Shown: piece by piece, positions 38,901 to 53,900 of the stretch
Position numbering within the stretch: position 1 is the first letter of the stretch
How the letters are laid out: the number at the start of each line of letters is the position of its first letter
DNA from: Larimichthys crocea
Lineage: Eukaryota; Chordata; Actinopteri; Sciaenidae
Assembly: GCF_000972845.2 (NCBI RefSeq)
Contig: NC_040017.1
Span: forward strand, 24,699,606-24,763,605
Length of the DNA stretch: 64,000 nt
Direction: 5' to 3'
Notes under the pieces: model-generated
What the model was told of the DNA's origin: nothing
Seen by the model: the letters and a program-made list of their open reading frames with translations, nothing else
The model's database searches: none
Position numbers and translations under genes: made by a program

Positions 38901-41900
38901 TTTGGTGCATTCAGCAACGCCGTGTCCTTGTGTGCAAACACGAAAATGACCCTCAGCTCCACAGACACACATATACACATACATACATACACATACATAA
39001 CACAGACATACAGTACACAACGCTATGTCTGCGCCATTGAACAAAACAGCCGTTGCACCCATTGCCATGGCAGTGTGCATCAGTGTGTTCAGCAATGTCG
39101 CTCCCTGTGACGAGCAGACACTGCACCAACCGTCGCTGCTTTGGGTTTGAAATATTTAGCAGACAGTAAGTCACAGCGCGAGCTCTGAGAGGCATCGCGG
39201 TCAGACAAAATATCTAACTAACCGAGTTTTTTTAAAAGGCGAGTTACAGCAAGTTAGTGCCACGCAGAAGATTCCAGGTTAGTCTGGATGAAAGTCGGTG
39301 CTGCTGCTGCTGCTGCTGCGGTTTTATGTGAGCAGGTTTAGAGGTAAAGGATTGTGGGAAGGAGGGGTGTGAGGAATGGTGCAGTTCAATTTATATTTCC
39401 CACAAAACTGTGGTGTCTTCAAATTTCACCATCCTCTTGTGCTTGTTTTTTCCTTTTCTTTTCGTTCCAAACACACAAAAAACACAAATGTCTGATCTTG
39501 GTTGGAAATACTCAGTTCAAACACTGACCTTCTGTTACATTACACACCTGACGGATGGAGACAAAGTCAGTGAAACAACCTGAACACTTGAGCTGAAAAT
39601 GTTTTGACATTTAGCTGCTCTGATTTCAAGACTGGAGCAGAACTGAAACCAAAAACAAATGAAGCTGGAGTTTCTTGTAATGTCCGTACAGTCATTCGGG
39701 GCATCCTGGTTTTTTTATGACCAAGAGGAACTGTCAAAGTGAGATCAAGTTCACACAGTATCTCATTGACCTTACACATTGTGAATATTGTGCCTTGTTG
39801 GTAGGTGGGATGTCCAGCGAGAGGGTGGTGAAAGGTGAAGCACACGTTAACAAAGACAAGGTGATTCATGTTTGCTCTTGAAAGTCCCACTTATCCAGAG
39901 CAAGCATTTCCGAACAACTTGTGTGTATCTACAAGCTACAGTCGAGAGTTTATTTTGTCTCGCACTGCCAATTTCACACAAAGCTTCCAGAGATTTCTGA
40001 GTGCAGGACTGTCAAGTAGCACCTGGGGGCCTCCAAAAAGCCTGAACATTCATCTCTTCAAGAAGAACCTCGTGTCATCCTCTCACTGCTCAATCATATC
40101 CCAACACTCTAATCTTTCTCTGCTGCTTGCTATCTCATAAAAATAAAAATAAAAACGTCTCTTTAGCATCTCTCTTTAGCTCATATTTTCTTGTTTCTTG
40201 CCCTTCCTCGCACGTCTCACTTAAAGCATCATATTATCACAAGAATATCGTCAGGGCGCTCACCCCTGCTCTCTCTTAACGTAGGGCTGCTTGTAACCGT
40301 TGTGATCTTGCAATTATTCTATGCGTTCATTTCGAGTGGCTGTGGACAAGAGTGTCAAATAAAAGCCTGCCCTGTGAATGTAAATGTAGTGAAGTGGTGA
40401 GATACTAGGCCAAGAGAAGAGAGAAAAATACTGTTAATTAGAGCAAAGTACTTTTTTCTCTCTCTTCCTGTGGGCACGCTGCCTTTTCACTGGGGAGAAG
40501 GTGCGTCTGCGCTATTTATAAGCGGCTCCAGTTGGTGGGCCAGTGGGGTCTTGTCTTCCAGGCCTGCCCTCACCAACAGAGCTTGTTCACAGAGAGAGAA
40601 ATTAACACTTGAAAACATGAAATTTCTTTTTGGGATAAGTGGCTTTGTGCTAATTAGAAGCATATTTCATCTTAAGAAGGTTTTGTAAATGAGAGCTCAG
40701 AGGGGATTTTAAAAGGTAAAATAAGATCTAAAGATAGTATGCTCCATCGTCTTTAATGAAAAATTCTGTCAGAAGACTGATTAAAAAAGGTAATAACCTG
40801 CTCATGTGGCATTCATTTATTTTCCGTGTCAAATTAGGGATTCAAAGTGATTCTGATGTGCAACGGTTTGCTGTCACGGCGGGTTCACACTGCGAGCATC
40901 ACGGTTTTATTGCCGCTACGCTGAGAGCGAGAGCCAGACGTGGTATTGCCTTTAATTTAGCAGAATTCTGATGAGTAATAAATGGATTTACTCATGAAAT
41001 AAACATTTTTTATTGTCATATTGTAGGCCAGAGGTTTGCGTGTGCTACCGCTCTGAATACATCTTTTTCACCTGCCAGCGATGAGCTTTAGCAGGCGTTC
41101 ACACCAAAAAACAGCCTGTTAAAACAAAGCGGGGCGATGCGCTGGTGAGAGGGTGTGTTGCTTCAGGTACCCCGGAGACATGAAACATAATCCAAAAAGT
41201 CAGCAATTGTTTTATCTTTTGTTTAAACAACTGCAAGGTCAACAGAAAAAAATATGGCAATAACACTACAAAGTGATACACCAGGGACTATTTGATTGGC
41301 TACTGCTCGCGGCTCCTTGTTGGATGAAGTCGCACTGCAGTCCTTAAACTTTCTAGTCAGGACGATGCTGCATTTTTTTTTTTTTCTGGTGGCGTAGTGC
41401 TGATAGGGCAGACTCATCCAAATGTGTTTTATCATGCAGATAAAGTTGGACCTGAAGAGGTGCAGGGCAGCAGTAAGGACACCTGTTTTCCACCTGTGAA
41501 CATGATGAATTGCATTTGTTGGTGTGCACAACAAAGGTAGAGGTACTGCTACCAGAGATGGAGGTAGGCAGCTCAGCTGATGACTTGCCTAGTTTGGTCA
41601 CCGAGGTCTAATAGACAGAGAAGGTTCTTGTTTTTCTTTCAAATCTTTGTGGGAGGCTTCACAGAAAATGCCCCTGGAAGTTAGATTTTACCACATGAGA
41701 GTAAAACAACCAAAGTAGCCATTAACTCGTGCAAAGTGCAGCTCAGATATTTATTAGGTAGCTCCAGCTGACCAAAGGGCAGCCAGTCATGCGAAAAAAC
41801 ATCCACTGCTGCGGATAGTTGAGCTCCTCTCTGACATCACAGGGCAAAGGTCCTCGCTTCTCCCCATCCCTTTCCCCTCCCTCACGTCACAGTTTTTTCC

Positions 41901-44900
41901 CTCCTCTGACACATTTCTCAGGCGCCCAGCGCTGTCAGTGCTGTGTGGTCTCGGCATCTTTGTCTCAGCTGTTATCTGCTGCACGTCAGACGCACGGAGC
42001 TGCTCATGAACATGCGCCGAGCGTCTGACAGCCGACATCAGGATGCCTGCTGCATCTTGTGTTTCATTATTCTTTTATTCCGAAGGCCAGGGGCTTGTAG
42101 AGAAGCGAGGCGAGCCGGGCAAAGAAGGAGCAGGAGGGGACCGAAGAGCCATTTCCCCCACGGCCCCTCTTGACACAGATTTCAGGCTGCATGCATCTCC
42201 CTGGAATATTACTCCTCCCCGTGCACCTCATCACACGCCGCTCGAGGGTCATCGGCAGCCATCATAATATTGCATTTGGTTTTCCCCTGCCTTCCTGGAT
42301 AGATTAGGTGCATTCAGAGCAGATTGGTTTCTAGCTGGCTGAGGTGGAAGAGGCAGAGAGGACAGTGGATGAAGAGGAGGAGGAAGCAAGGCTGCAAATT
42401 TGTTTCGATTCTGCTCGGGGTGTACTATTTGCAGTGTATGCTGCTCAATTTAGGAAGAGACACGTCAAGCGATAGCAAGGGCTTGACTACAGCTTCCTCG
42501 TTAGTCCAATCACTGTCAGGGGCTGTTGGGAAAGAGGGGAGGACTGCAGGAACAAAGATGGGCTGAAGAGAGGAGAGGCAGCGCAGAAGCATGTCACTAT
42601 TAGCCAGTAAAACATGCACTCTGCTATCCGTCGCTGAGCTATCTCAATAATTATCCATCATAAAACATTTATCCGCTGCTCTCGTGTGTACAGAACAGCC
42701 TCGAGTTGTCACAGCAGCTTTAAAAAAGAGAAATAAAAATCACACAGGCCTCAATAAATAGTTGCTGCGGTTCTGACGGAGGGGGGTAATTGGATTGGAG
42801 CCAACATCCTCAAATGTCGCACATGCAGACACGACACGACAAATCAAAATCCTGCGTCTGAGGTGCGCGCCGGTGTTTGCAGAGAAGGTTGGTATACACA
42901 TTAAAGTCAGTCAACAGAGAAATAACTGATAACTGTGTGCTGTGGCGATAAAGAGATAATTACACCGAGGGTTTTACTCAGAGCTTGTTGTTTAGTTGCT
43001 AAGCTACGCAGGTGCGTAATTGCATAAATAAGGCGGCGGAGTGTAAAAACTATTTCTTGCAGGAAAGAGGATAATTGCTTTTCATTTTGCGTTAATGACT
43101 CGAGGATTTTGATGATTGAGGTTCATTTTCAGGTGGATTTCTTTTTTTTTTTGCAGCATCAGTTTGAGCATGCCTGCCTCCTGTGCAGAGCTCCTGTCAG
43201 TACAATCAGCCATTCTTCACTTGGAGCCCACTAAAAGCTCTCTGCATGAGCAACCCCTCCAATCCTCCATCTCTATCTCTCCCTCTTTCTCACTCCCTTC
43301 TTTCATCTCGATTCACTTTGAGCACTCTGGACAACTCTTTGTGCACCTGTCTCCTCTCTTGCGTCAACTACCTCTATACATCTACCTCACCACCTGCTAC
43401 TCTCTCTCTCTCCCAGAGCCATGTGAGCTGCCGACCCTCTCAGCCCTCTCTATCCGGGCTTAGCGTCCTCGTGGCCTAGAGCGGATTACATTCTTGACAT
43501 CACTGTGCCAGATGTTTATGACTAAAATAGACGGGACAACTAGCCCGAGCACTACGTCAAACAATGCATTTAGCCTAAACTTGACACCCCCCATCTTTCG
43601 ATTTGTGCATGAGCAGATTTCTCTGGTTTAATAGGAAAGATTCGCTATTTGCCTAATTATCTCCCGCTTCCTGTGTCTCCTATGCCTCTTTAATTGGAGC
43701 TGCTGTCTTCATTGCCTTGTTCAAGAAACTAAATTGACTAGCTTTCTCTTGTTTTCACTTCATTGCTTGCTTTCCTCCCCGAGCTTGCATTTTATCCATT
43801 CTTCCTCCTGCAGCTCGGGCTCCCATCTCCCACCAGTGAGCCAAGTATGGAGATCAAATAGCCGATAAGCCGCCCACTGTAACATACACATTAGCATGAT
43901 TAAATTGGCCATTGCCTGTCCGTTTATTAAAAGGCTTTCTGTGCTGGGTGGGAGGTCCAATCTAGCCGGTGAGTGGAGTTGGAGAAGGGGTGTATGTGGC
44001 GTGTATCACTGACAACCGGACATCACCGAGGCCCAGAAGTTAACGAGGGGCTGCAGGAAACTCTCAGGTGATGTGATGGAGAGAGTGGCCAGGTGGGAAA
44101 AGGTGTGTGTGGTGGGCTCAGCCCTGGTACTGGCTGAGCAGGAGATTTAGGGCTCAGGCGAATGTTAGACAGGGCTCAGTTTGTTTTGAACTATGGGGCT
44201 GTGTTTTCCGCGGGCTGCTTTATGTGGACGCTGACTCTTTCCCCACTTTGTACTGCAGCCTCAGCAGTTTAAAAGAGGAGGATTAGACGCAGGAGCGTGC
44301 CCCTCTCCCTCTCTCTCTCTCTCCCTCTCTCTCTCCCTCTCTCTCTCTCTCGTCTGCCGGAGAGCACAGCCGCCTAATCTCTCGTGCTGAGGAGAGGGGA
44401 TTTGGAAGAAATGACCTGTGCTCACTTCACTTTCTCTTCCTCTCGTACCCTCCAAGTTGAGTGAAAACACACTGCCGCATCCTTCCTTCCTTCCTTCCCT
44501 CCTTCCCTCCTTCCTTCCCGTCACTCCCACTCCCGCTTTTTCATTTTCCTGCTGAATGACTCCACGCTCATCAGCATGCGGCACCATGCAGGTGCTCCTC
44601 AGGACCAGGCAGGCTGGCAGACAGGCAGGCAGTCTTGTCAATAAAAGGGAACAACAGTAACAGGGCACCTCAGCGAGGCTTCCAGCCCCGTCACTGACAT
44701 CTTCCTCAGCAGCCTGGACTCCCTCAGTTAATGAGCACATAATTGTTGAGCAAGCAAAAGAGAAATTAGGGAAGCGAGGAGGAGGAGGAGGAGGAGGAGG
44801 AGGAGGGCCGTGAGGTGAGAGGTGTAATAGAGAGATAGTAGAGAGGAGGAGAGGAAAGCACAAGGACAGAATGTTCCAGTGAACAAAGAAAAGACATAAA

Positions 44901-47900
44901 ATAAGCAATTTGTCCTAAAATGTTTGGTGCGGTAGTGTCGGCTTCGACAGAAGAGCGGAGGAAGAACACTGTGTCTAAATCAGTGGGACTGTGGGGGGAA
45001 TGCTGCTCGGTGGGAGCTGACATTGAGAGCAGGCGGGGGGAAAGCAGTTTCAAGGACAACATGGAAATATCACATGCAGTCGCTACTAGGCAGCCCTGCA
45101 TTGTAGTGAGGCCACGCCGGAGCCAGAGAACCGCGGGAGGAAAGAACGAGATCAAGGACATCTGAGCTACGTTTTCAAAAAGATCGGACAACATGAGATG
45201 ATTGTAGGTGACAGACGTACTGCGTGGGAATGCTGAAAGACAGAAGAAACTTGTTGACCTCACTAGTATTGGCACGATACCAGGGGTTTGACTTTGATGC
45301 CACGAAACTAATTTTAACACCTTTGGAGTCCGTAGCAAAGAATCAAGCAGCACGTCTGCAGCAAATGGATTCATAATGATAGTTTACGTACCTTTTTTAA
45401 AAGGCAGATGTGATGCACTTAAAAAAAATAATCCATGAGCTCTGAATCTCGTTCACAGGAGACGGCCTTTATCATTCACATGTACTCTGAGGAGACGATG
45501 TTAAACTGGATTTCCAGTTTGCAGAACAAATTTCAGGGAGCGCGTTGAACGCCAAAAATATATAAATATTAAATACGTGCATTAAATATTAAAGTCATTT
45601 TTCATCACCGTCGTCCAAAGACTGTATTACAATCTTCATTCACAGTCGAGCACCGCTCGGAATTAAGTTATAGACGGCAGCTGAGTTTGACTCCGCTCCC
45701 AGCATGCAGTGCTGCTCTCTCATGACCACCCAGGCTGATTTTAAATGAATCTCCGCTCTGATTGCAGAGCTCCGCGCTCCCTTCCTCTCCCCCCCTGCAG
45801 ACACCGAGCAGCGGAACAGAGATGTTTGCATGTCGGCGTTACCCTGCGATGCTCCGGGGCAATGCAAGGCAAGGCCATGCTCGTTGATGGATGTAATGTA
45901 GATATGCTTATCTGTCATTGAGCCCTGCTCTGCCCTCCCTCCGGCCACTCTTCAGGAGGACAGGGAGGGAGGGATTTCAATCAGACTAGTGAAGAATATA
46001 ACTCTTGTGAGACTGGCTGAGGCCAGCAGCTAATCACTCATGTCTCCATGGAGAGGACACAGACTTCACAGTGGGAGCATCCATCTCTAGGCCCGTCTAC
46101 TACACTTGCTTTTTATCAATCACCTGACCTTGCACCCACCCCCCCACCTCATGTGTATGACCCCTCTGCAGCATCCCACAATGACAGCAGACAAATCCCC
46201 CCGCACCCCTCGTATGACTGGGCCGCAGTGTCCGCCTGTCAGCTCCCAGCACCTCAATAATAGCGCAGTGACGCTAAATAGGCTCCTGAAACATAAGGAC
46301 GGGATGTGATGAACACTGAGGCGGTGGAATGGAGGAGGTGGAGTCCGGGTGAAGGCGGCTAGCTGCTCAGAAGGCTGCTCTATAATTAGCCGCTGAAGAT
46401 CAAATGACTTTTAATGGGTTTGTGTCTGAAAACAGCAGACTATTTCAGATTTGTGCTCGGAGCTATATTCATATCTCATCAAACTAATGGAATTCTCCAG
46501 AGTGCTCGATTGGTTTTTATCTCGGATCAAAAAAATGGCTGATAAAAAAAAAAAAAGGTGCACGGCTGCAGCGTTTCCCCGTGAAAAGTGCCGTTTCAGA
46601 GCACTATTGTGTAAAAATGGAAACGGACACACAATGTCAACGAGTCGTCCTTCGTCCAACACTTCACGGTTTCATACACAATCACTGTTTCTATAGGAGT
46701 CGTTTCCCATGGATGTTTCAGTGTGAATGGACTTATAATGACAGATAATGGAAAAAACTCCACTGGTCATTAGTTTAGCGAATTAATCAAGAGAAATACT
46801 ACAAGGATAACATCAGGGTCATAGCTCAGCCGCTGCCTGATCCGTGTGAGGGGAGGCCTGGTTTGGCATGCTAAATATGCTGCCTACAATTAGGCTTAGC
46901 TGTTAACACACACCATTACACACGCCATGCATTAAGACACTCAGGGAACTGTCCGGTACAAAACTAATTAGTAAATCAACAAATAATAAACCTATAATTT
47001 ATTTATTACCAAAGCAAAAATGGCAAATATTTGCTGGTTCCCGCTTCTCAAATGAGAGGATTTCTCTGATTCATATCAGCGTCATTTTAATATCTTTGAG
47101 TGGACAACTCTGTGAGCTCTCGATACATCCAAAAAATTATATAATGAGTAGTGAAAATAACTGCTTTTATCTCTATGAATGCCTTTTCTACTGTTCTGCC
47201 TCCAGAAAACTCGTGCACAGTCAATGCAGGGGAAATAAAGGGAAATACTGACTGAGGGGGAATCGGGAGTTGCCGCACTATTTTTATACGCGTCACAGTC
47301 TGTTTGTGTGTCTATGAGTGTCCTTTATTTCCCAGGGTTTCCTGCTAGCATTCAAGCTACATTCATTTCCCCTACCCCGTCATCTGGGCTTTTTCTATTT
47401 TAGACGCCCAAGAAGAATTCACGCTGGCTTCTAGCTTCTCATTTACATTGTGTGCCACGTTGCACAAACCTTCTTTTTATTGCCCGTGCGATGGCAGGGA
47501 GGGGATCTGTAGGCCTGAGCTCTTCATCATGCATGAACACCTCTCATTGAATTAATTACAGTGCATGAAGGTACAGGAGTTTAAAGATAATTAGGGGGGG
47601 AAAACTCAAAGGAAATGGTTTCATCTGTGACAGGAAAAAGGTGCAACACTAGCTCCTCCCTTTCCCCCCTCTTCCTTCCTATGTAGGTGAAATCTCCCTT
47701 GTGTCCTGTCCCTGTCCCAGGTGGACCATCCTACAGATCTGCTGTTTGTCCTTGGCCACCTTCTCCTTGAGAAAGTGCTGTATCAGACAGGCTGCTAACA
47801 GGGCCGTCAAACAGCACCAGCGGCGGCAGCACAGGCCTCTCTCTGGGGGTATACAGTTACACTGCACTGCTTCTATCTCTTACCGTTCTGACATTTTCAT

Positions 47901-50900
47901 TCTACCCCCCCACTCTCCTGAGGAAAAAAAAAAAAAAAGATAAACTTAAAGAAAAGAGAGAAAGAAACAGGATGGACTCCATGCTGCTGTTGGTTCCAGT
48001 CTGGATGATACCATTTCTATTACATGCACAGGGGGGAGTAAAGAGAGGAGGGATGTGAAGGAAGCAGGAAGATGGACAGGGAGGGAGCTGGAACTAACAT
48101 GCTCTGTTTTCCCTGGCAGCCGATTGAGTATTTGTGCAGCGTTGCTCAGCAAAACAGAGAAATATAGCAGCACGGCTGCCTGCCAGTCATCCGGCTATCT
48201 TATCAAGGCAGGATCACCACCGTCTCCCCAAATTCTCCTTCAGCTATAAAACAGCGGTACTCTGCGTTTATACCTGGGCATGCAGATGAGTTAGCAGAAC
48301 AACTTGAGTAAATAGGACTTGTCATGGCTCTGAAATCAGCACAAAACGAGGAAAAATAGACGCCGTGGCTGTGACAGTCCTCAAATCACACCCTTGAAGC
48401 ATACTGAACTTGACAGCGAGACACAAAACATAAAAAAGAAATAAAAAGGCCTCCCAGCTCGCTGCACGAACGTTCAGAGAGAATAAGGACACACAATGCA
48501 CAAAGAGACATACAAAGACAGACAGACAGACAGACAGACAGACTCACCCACGCACTCAAGCTCTCACACAAAGAAACAGATCAACAAAGCATGAAGACAT
48601 CAAGTACGACTGAGGACTGAAAACCGGGTCTGAATCAAATGCTTCTTCAACAAGAGAGATTCAATTCAGTAGAAGGTGAGTTCAAACATGAAAAAGCCCT
48701 TGAGTAATTTATGCTCTTACAGTTTCTGGTGCAGTTCAGCATGCAAACAGTGGGAAATGATGCCTGGCATGAGGATCGGTGCCTCTTTTCTATTTCACTT
48801 TGTGCAGGAAAAAAAAAAAGGCAGACAAATCAGTGCACAGGCCTCGCCCGATCCGGAGTATGACTCACTGATCTTTACAAAAATGAGAGCTACACACCTG
48901 AGTAAGACAAGCAGAGGAGGGCAAACGTGGTCTTCCTCACGTATGGACCGAGAAAGAAGACAGGTGGGGCCATGGGCGGAGGTACAAGTGCACTATAACT
49001 CATAGATAGCACAGCGGATGTTTTATTCATGGGAAGAAAAACCCAAGCAGCAAGAGTGACTCACTGAGCCACAGGGACACACACATACACTGAGCAGGGT
49101 GAGGGAGGGGGGGGTGACAGGGTTTAACTCACCTATGTCGACTGTGTTCTCATTCTCAAACAGAAAGCACATTAAAAAATAAAGTCTGAAAAGGCAGGGC
49201 TCCTTTCAAAAGGGGTGTTTTTGTCTACTGAACTCACCAGAGTGTACAGTCACTCTCTCACTCTCACAGAGCTATCACAGGAAGAGAGCCGCTCACCAGC
49301 ACAATACAGTGAGCTGTTTGCACTTCGGGCTATGCATTCCTGAGCACTCTGGCATATAAACTGACAAAGGGAATTCTCATGCAGCCGTGCTGAGCCAGCC
49401 TATTGTCGGAAAAAAAAAAACACACAGACTCAGGTGTAGTGGCATTCAACGTCGCCTGCGTCTACACGGGGAAAGCATTGTCGAGGGCTGTGTGTGCACA
49501 GATTGGCCTACATATGGCAGGAGGCCCGGTGCAACTTAAGCGATGTGCAGTCACCAGTGTGGATCTGAACTCGCTTACTCCTCGCCAAGTTCGCCGAGGA
49601 TCTCTCGCAGAGAAAAACCGACTAAATATGTGATGAGCTGAGCTTTAAAAAGGATTCAGGCACACACACACATATATGCACACTTCAAAAAGGCATAAAC
49701 AGACAAACAAGCATTTCCAGTTGCAGAAAAAAGGAAGGCAACTCCGGCTCACTTGGGATAATTAGAGCGCACGCAGAGCCTGGGAGACAAAGCCTGGCAT
49801 CGTGAGAACAAGGCTCGCCTGATGAGGCCTCTCTATTTAAATCCCCAGTATGAGCTGAGAGTGTGTCTGTCGATGGAAACGCTCCAGGAGACATGCACGG
49901 GCTTGGAAGGAAGAAACAGCCGAGGCAGTGAAAAAGAAGACGGAGAGACAGAAAACTGCAGGTGAAGCGAGTGGCAGGAAGGTTTCTTTGAGGAAATGAA
50001 AGGACGGAGAATAAGGGCTAAGATTCAATCAGACATCCCATCCTACGGCTAGTCATAGAGCACAGCCCGGACTTCAATGTCGAGCGAACACCGCTGATAT
50101 TACACGCAGGTGACTCACGGTGTTCTGTTCCACTTTGAAGTCGGTCTGCCACTGCGGGGCTTGGAAATGAGGGTTTGAGTGAGTGAGTGGGCGAGTGGGG
50201 GAGTGAACTGAGTGAGCGTACGAGCACACAGAGGTGGGTAGGGCTCTGGGATTAGTACCTTTCCCTTTGCAAATCTATAAGCGCCAAGTGTCTCTCTTGT
50301 CGCTAAGAGGATTCACATGGATACGGGGATGTCCCAACAATTGAAAGCAAGGTTTTAGGCACTAATCTACAAATTCAAGGACGAGCGAGGCTGATACTCG
50401 CCTGATGGAGCACATGCTGCCGCCTTCAACTTGATTGACACGGCACAGCGTTGGAGGTCAAAGAGGCAATCTTTAAAGCTTAGAGAAGAGAGAGGAGGCA
50501 GCCTACACGGGGCTTTAACAGCGCTCCACCTCCCACAACCACGCATTGAGTGATCATTATCAGATGTAAATGCTACCGATTGTTGTTTTGGGTTCTTTTC
50601 AAGGTGTGAAGCATCGGCAGCAGTCTGCCACCTCGTCCCCGCTCGGGTATCTTGATCACCTCTGTTGTTGGTAACAACACCCTGGGTCGTCCCGGCTATT
50701 CAGGGCCACACAAAAGGCCCTCATAAGGAATCACTCATCCCTCCATAGCACCCGCCCCGACAATCACAGCCAACAGGGGGCATTCATTCAAATGCAATTG
50801 TTCACTATCAGCCCATGAGCAGAGCAAACACACACACACACACACGGAAGCACACTTTAATATGACTGCAAGCACACACGGCCGAGCACGGACACGGTTT

Positions 50901-53900
50901 GGATGATAAGGGGGAAAAAATGCAGCTGCAACCAAAGAGCAATACTCACAGCAGAACCGTCATTTTGTTTTAGGCTATGCTGAACATATTTCTTCTTCTT
51001 CTTCTTCTCCCTGTGCACAGGTATCTACCATTCCTGCACTTGTGTGAATTGGATCTACCTGTCTCTTGCTCTAGGGCCACTCTGACTAGCACATGTTTGC
51101 AAACAGGAATGATAAAACCAGTCTCTCCACCAGGAGTTACCACTGCAGGGTTTGTTCTGTTGTTGCTCGGGTTGATATATTTGATGCTACAGGCTAACTG
51201 TATTTCATTTCCCTGCTGGAAAGGACTTGTTTTTTGTTTTTTTGTTTTTTTTGACAGGCACAAAAATCTGATGTTGTGTTGCATAACACTCAGTCATTTT
51301 TACACTATGTGTCATTGCTGTGATAATCTCTGCTCGCTTAAGTCAGCAGAGAATAAAATGTACCGAATGCATTAACTGTGCCACATATTCTGTATTCCAT
51401 TAATCCACTGGGAGCCATATCAGCAAATGCCTCGGCGTGATGCAACTCTCTGGGTAAACCTGGAATGTGGTTGTAACCGTTTTCTAAATTAGCCCTCAGA
51501 AAAGACACAGCTGCTCACCCTGGATTCTCCACAGGCGAGTGAAACTGGAATAAAAAAAGAACCCGGCTTGTTTTATGGGTACAAAAAGAGGGGGGGGGAT
51601 ATGAAGTTATGAGGCGAGATACAGAGGGTGAGGAGCAAGAAATCATCAGGGGGAAAAACCACTTCTGAAGCCACTGCGGGCTGTGAAGCCTTTACATCAC
51701 AAAGATGCTCAAATGAGGAAGAGAGGAGGAGGAGGAGGAGGAGGAGGAGGAGGTGGAGGGCAGACACAGCTGAGGAAACAAAAGATCACAATCTGGCTCT
51801 CTCACAGGTATCTGATAAAACAAAACTGTTTACACAGCTGAAGTAGCTGGCCAGTCACAAAACGTCCAACAGGAACTGAGGAACAAGAGGGCCGATGCAG
51901 TCTGACGACACCTCGCACACACACACACAAACACACACCAGGAACTATGGAAGGAGAGAGGTGGGTGACAGAGGGAATAAAACCAATCCCAGAGCAAAGG
52001 CAAGAGCGTGTTTTCCGAAGGGACTCTCACAGGCTCATAAATTCAAACTCAAGGTCCAGGGGAGCGGAGTGCATTCGGCACACGGCAATATCTACTTCAG
52101 CTGTGTGTGTGTGTGTCCACAAGCTCATCAGCAGGGCCAGGTCTGCACACACCAGCAGCTCCGCTGACAAACAACAGCAAGCGGTTGTTGGTTTTTTGGC
52201 TGTCCGGGCCTGACATGGTTCAAACATTTGAGGATTACACAGGAAAGGGAAACAGCTTTGGCTTCATGACCATGATCCAGGCTGAGAAAACGATAGTTTG
52301 ATGATTAATATGAAGCTCAGGACTTCCTGAATCTTTAACTTTGGTTAACTACGCAGCCACACTGTTGAAATATCATGAATTATAGTCTTTCTCTGACTAA
52401 AAGATGTTCACAAATAGCGTGGATATGAGGGTAAAGCTGCAAAGCAGTCACATGAATATCCATATTCTATGCATTGGTTGTTTTACTGCAAATGAAAATG
52501 CCATATCAAACATAGAAAAAGAAAAAAGCCTCGTCCTTCAGGGACAGCCATTGATTGAACCGCAGCATGCTGCCTTACAGTCAAGGCGTACAGCAGCCCC
52601 GCCATAAATTTCTCAATTTAATCTGGGTGACTGATCAGGAAAATTCATTGATTTCATCCATTAATCATCTCAGGAGAGTCTGTACAAGTATCGATCAGCA
52701 CGTCTGTGCGGTTAGGAAGGTTGACTGAGGAGGCAATCATTGCAGAGGGGACAGGTCTTTGTAGAGAGAGAGAGAAACAGCAGCAGCAGCAGCAGCAGCA
52801 TAGATTTAGTTGGGGACATAATAACCATTATTCCCCCGTCCACACAATGCCAGCCAATACTGCCTCAAAATGGCCGAGTTCCTTTTCTTCTCCCCTTGCA
52901 TGATGACCACTTTGCACTGCGCACACACAACAGTGCCAGGAGGAGACATCTTGTTAAAGTGTTTTGTCATGGTTGCTCCAACAGTGAGCAGGAACACTTG
53001 TGTGTTTACCCTCTGAGGGAGGAGGTAGGAGGCTGGTGGGGTTGTTTGCTCTGAAAATGGTTGCATTGTTATCCAATGACACACATGTCTGACACTGCAG
53101 GCATCAGTGTCCGGGGACAATAACCGGTGAGCCAGCAGGAAAATAGGACATCAGGCAGGTAAGGAGTGTGTTGCACATGTGTGAGCGGGTGTGTTTGAAC
53201 AGGAGGACCTACATTTGGGTCATTTTTTTTGAGGGGGGGGGGACTATAAACCTGTCAGATTAAGACATTAAAAAGCACAAATGAGCAAGAACAGGGGGCC
53301 CGCCTGCATCACAGGACTAGCACAAGAGGGGGCCACCCTGTTGACACAGGAAAAGCAGGAGTTTGAGGACATAGGTGGAGGATTTCCTCCTTCCAGAGAC
53401 TGTTGCAGAGGTCCTGCGTGTCCCCAAAAGGCCTGACAAAGCGACAGCTGTCTTTCATTTGATCTCTGCAGCAAACCCTGCTGTAATTCTTCTTCTTACA
53501 TTCCCACATTGTTCAACTCAACGCCAACAAACTGCAATCAGTGCTCAAGAACGACCTGGAAACTGAGTCATTAATATTTAACCAGATCTGATATTATATC
53601 AGCCTCCTTTAAAAACACACTGAACTCTATAAAAACAACTATCATGTCAGTCCTTTTCATTATTAACTGAAATAAACCTGATCAGACCCGTTACTTATGA
53701 GTGGATCTTGTTTTGGGAGAAGTAGGTCAGAGCATAATAAAAATATTACAGTTACATGAAGCGAGATAAAACAGTGTAATCGCTGAGAGAGCTGAGCCAT
53801 AAATGCCTCATGTGAAGACTGAAGAGAGAGAGAGAGAGAGAGGACAGAATAAAGGCCGAAAAGATTTGTTTTTTTTTCCATGATCAGATCACACTGGTGT

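Noticed and set aside
40870..41160. Possible MITE with ttcacac-type ends
   Set aside because: Ends could not be matched as inverted repeats by eye and no target duplication was found.
44261..45374. Two overlapping open frames of 215 and 202 codons
   Set aside because: They owe their length to CT, CCTT and GGA repeats (poly-Ser, poly-Pro, RERE runs).
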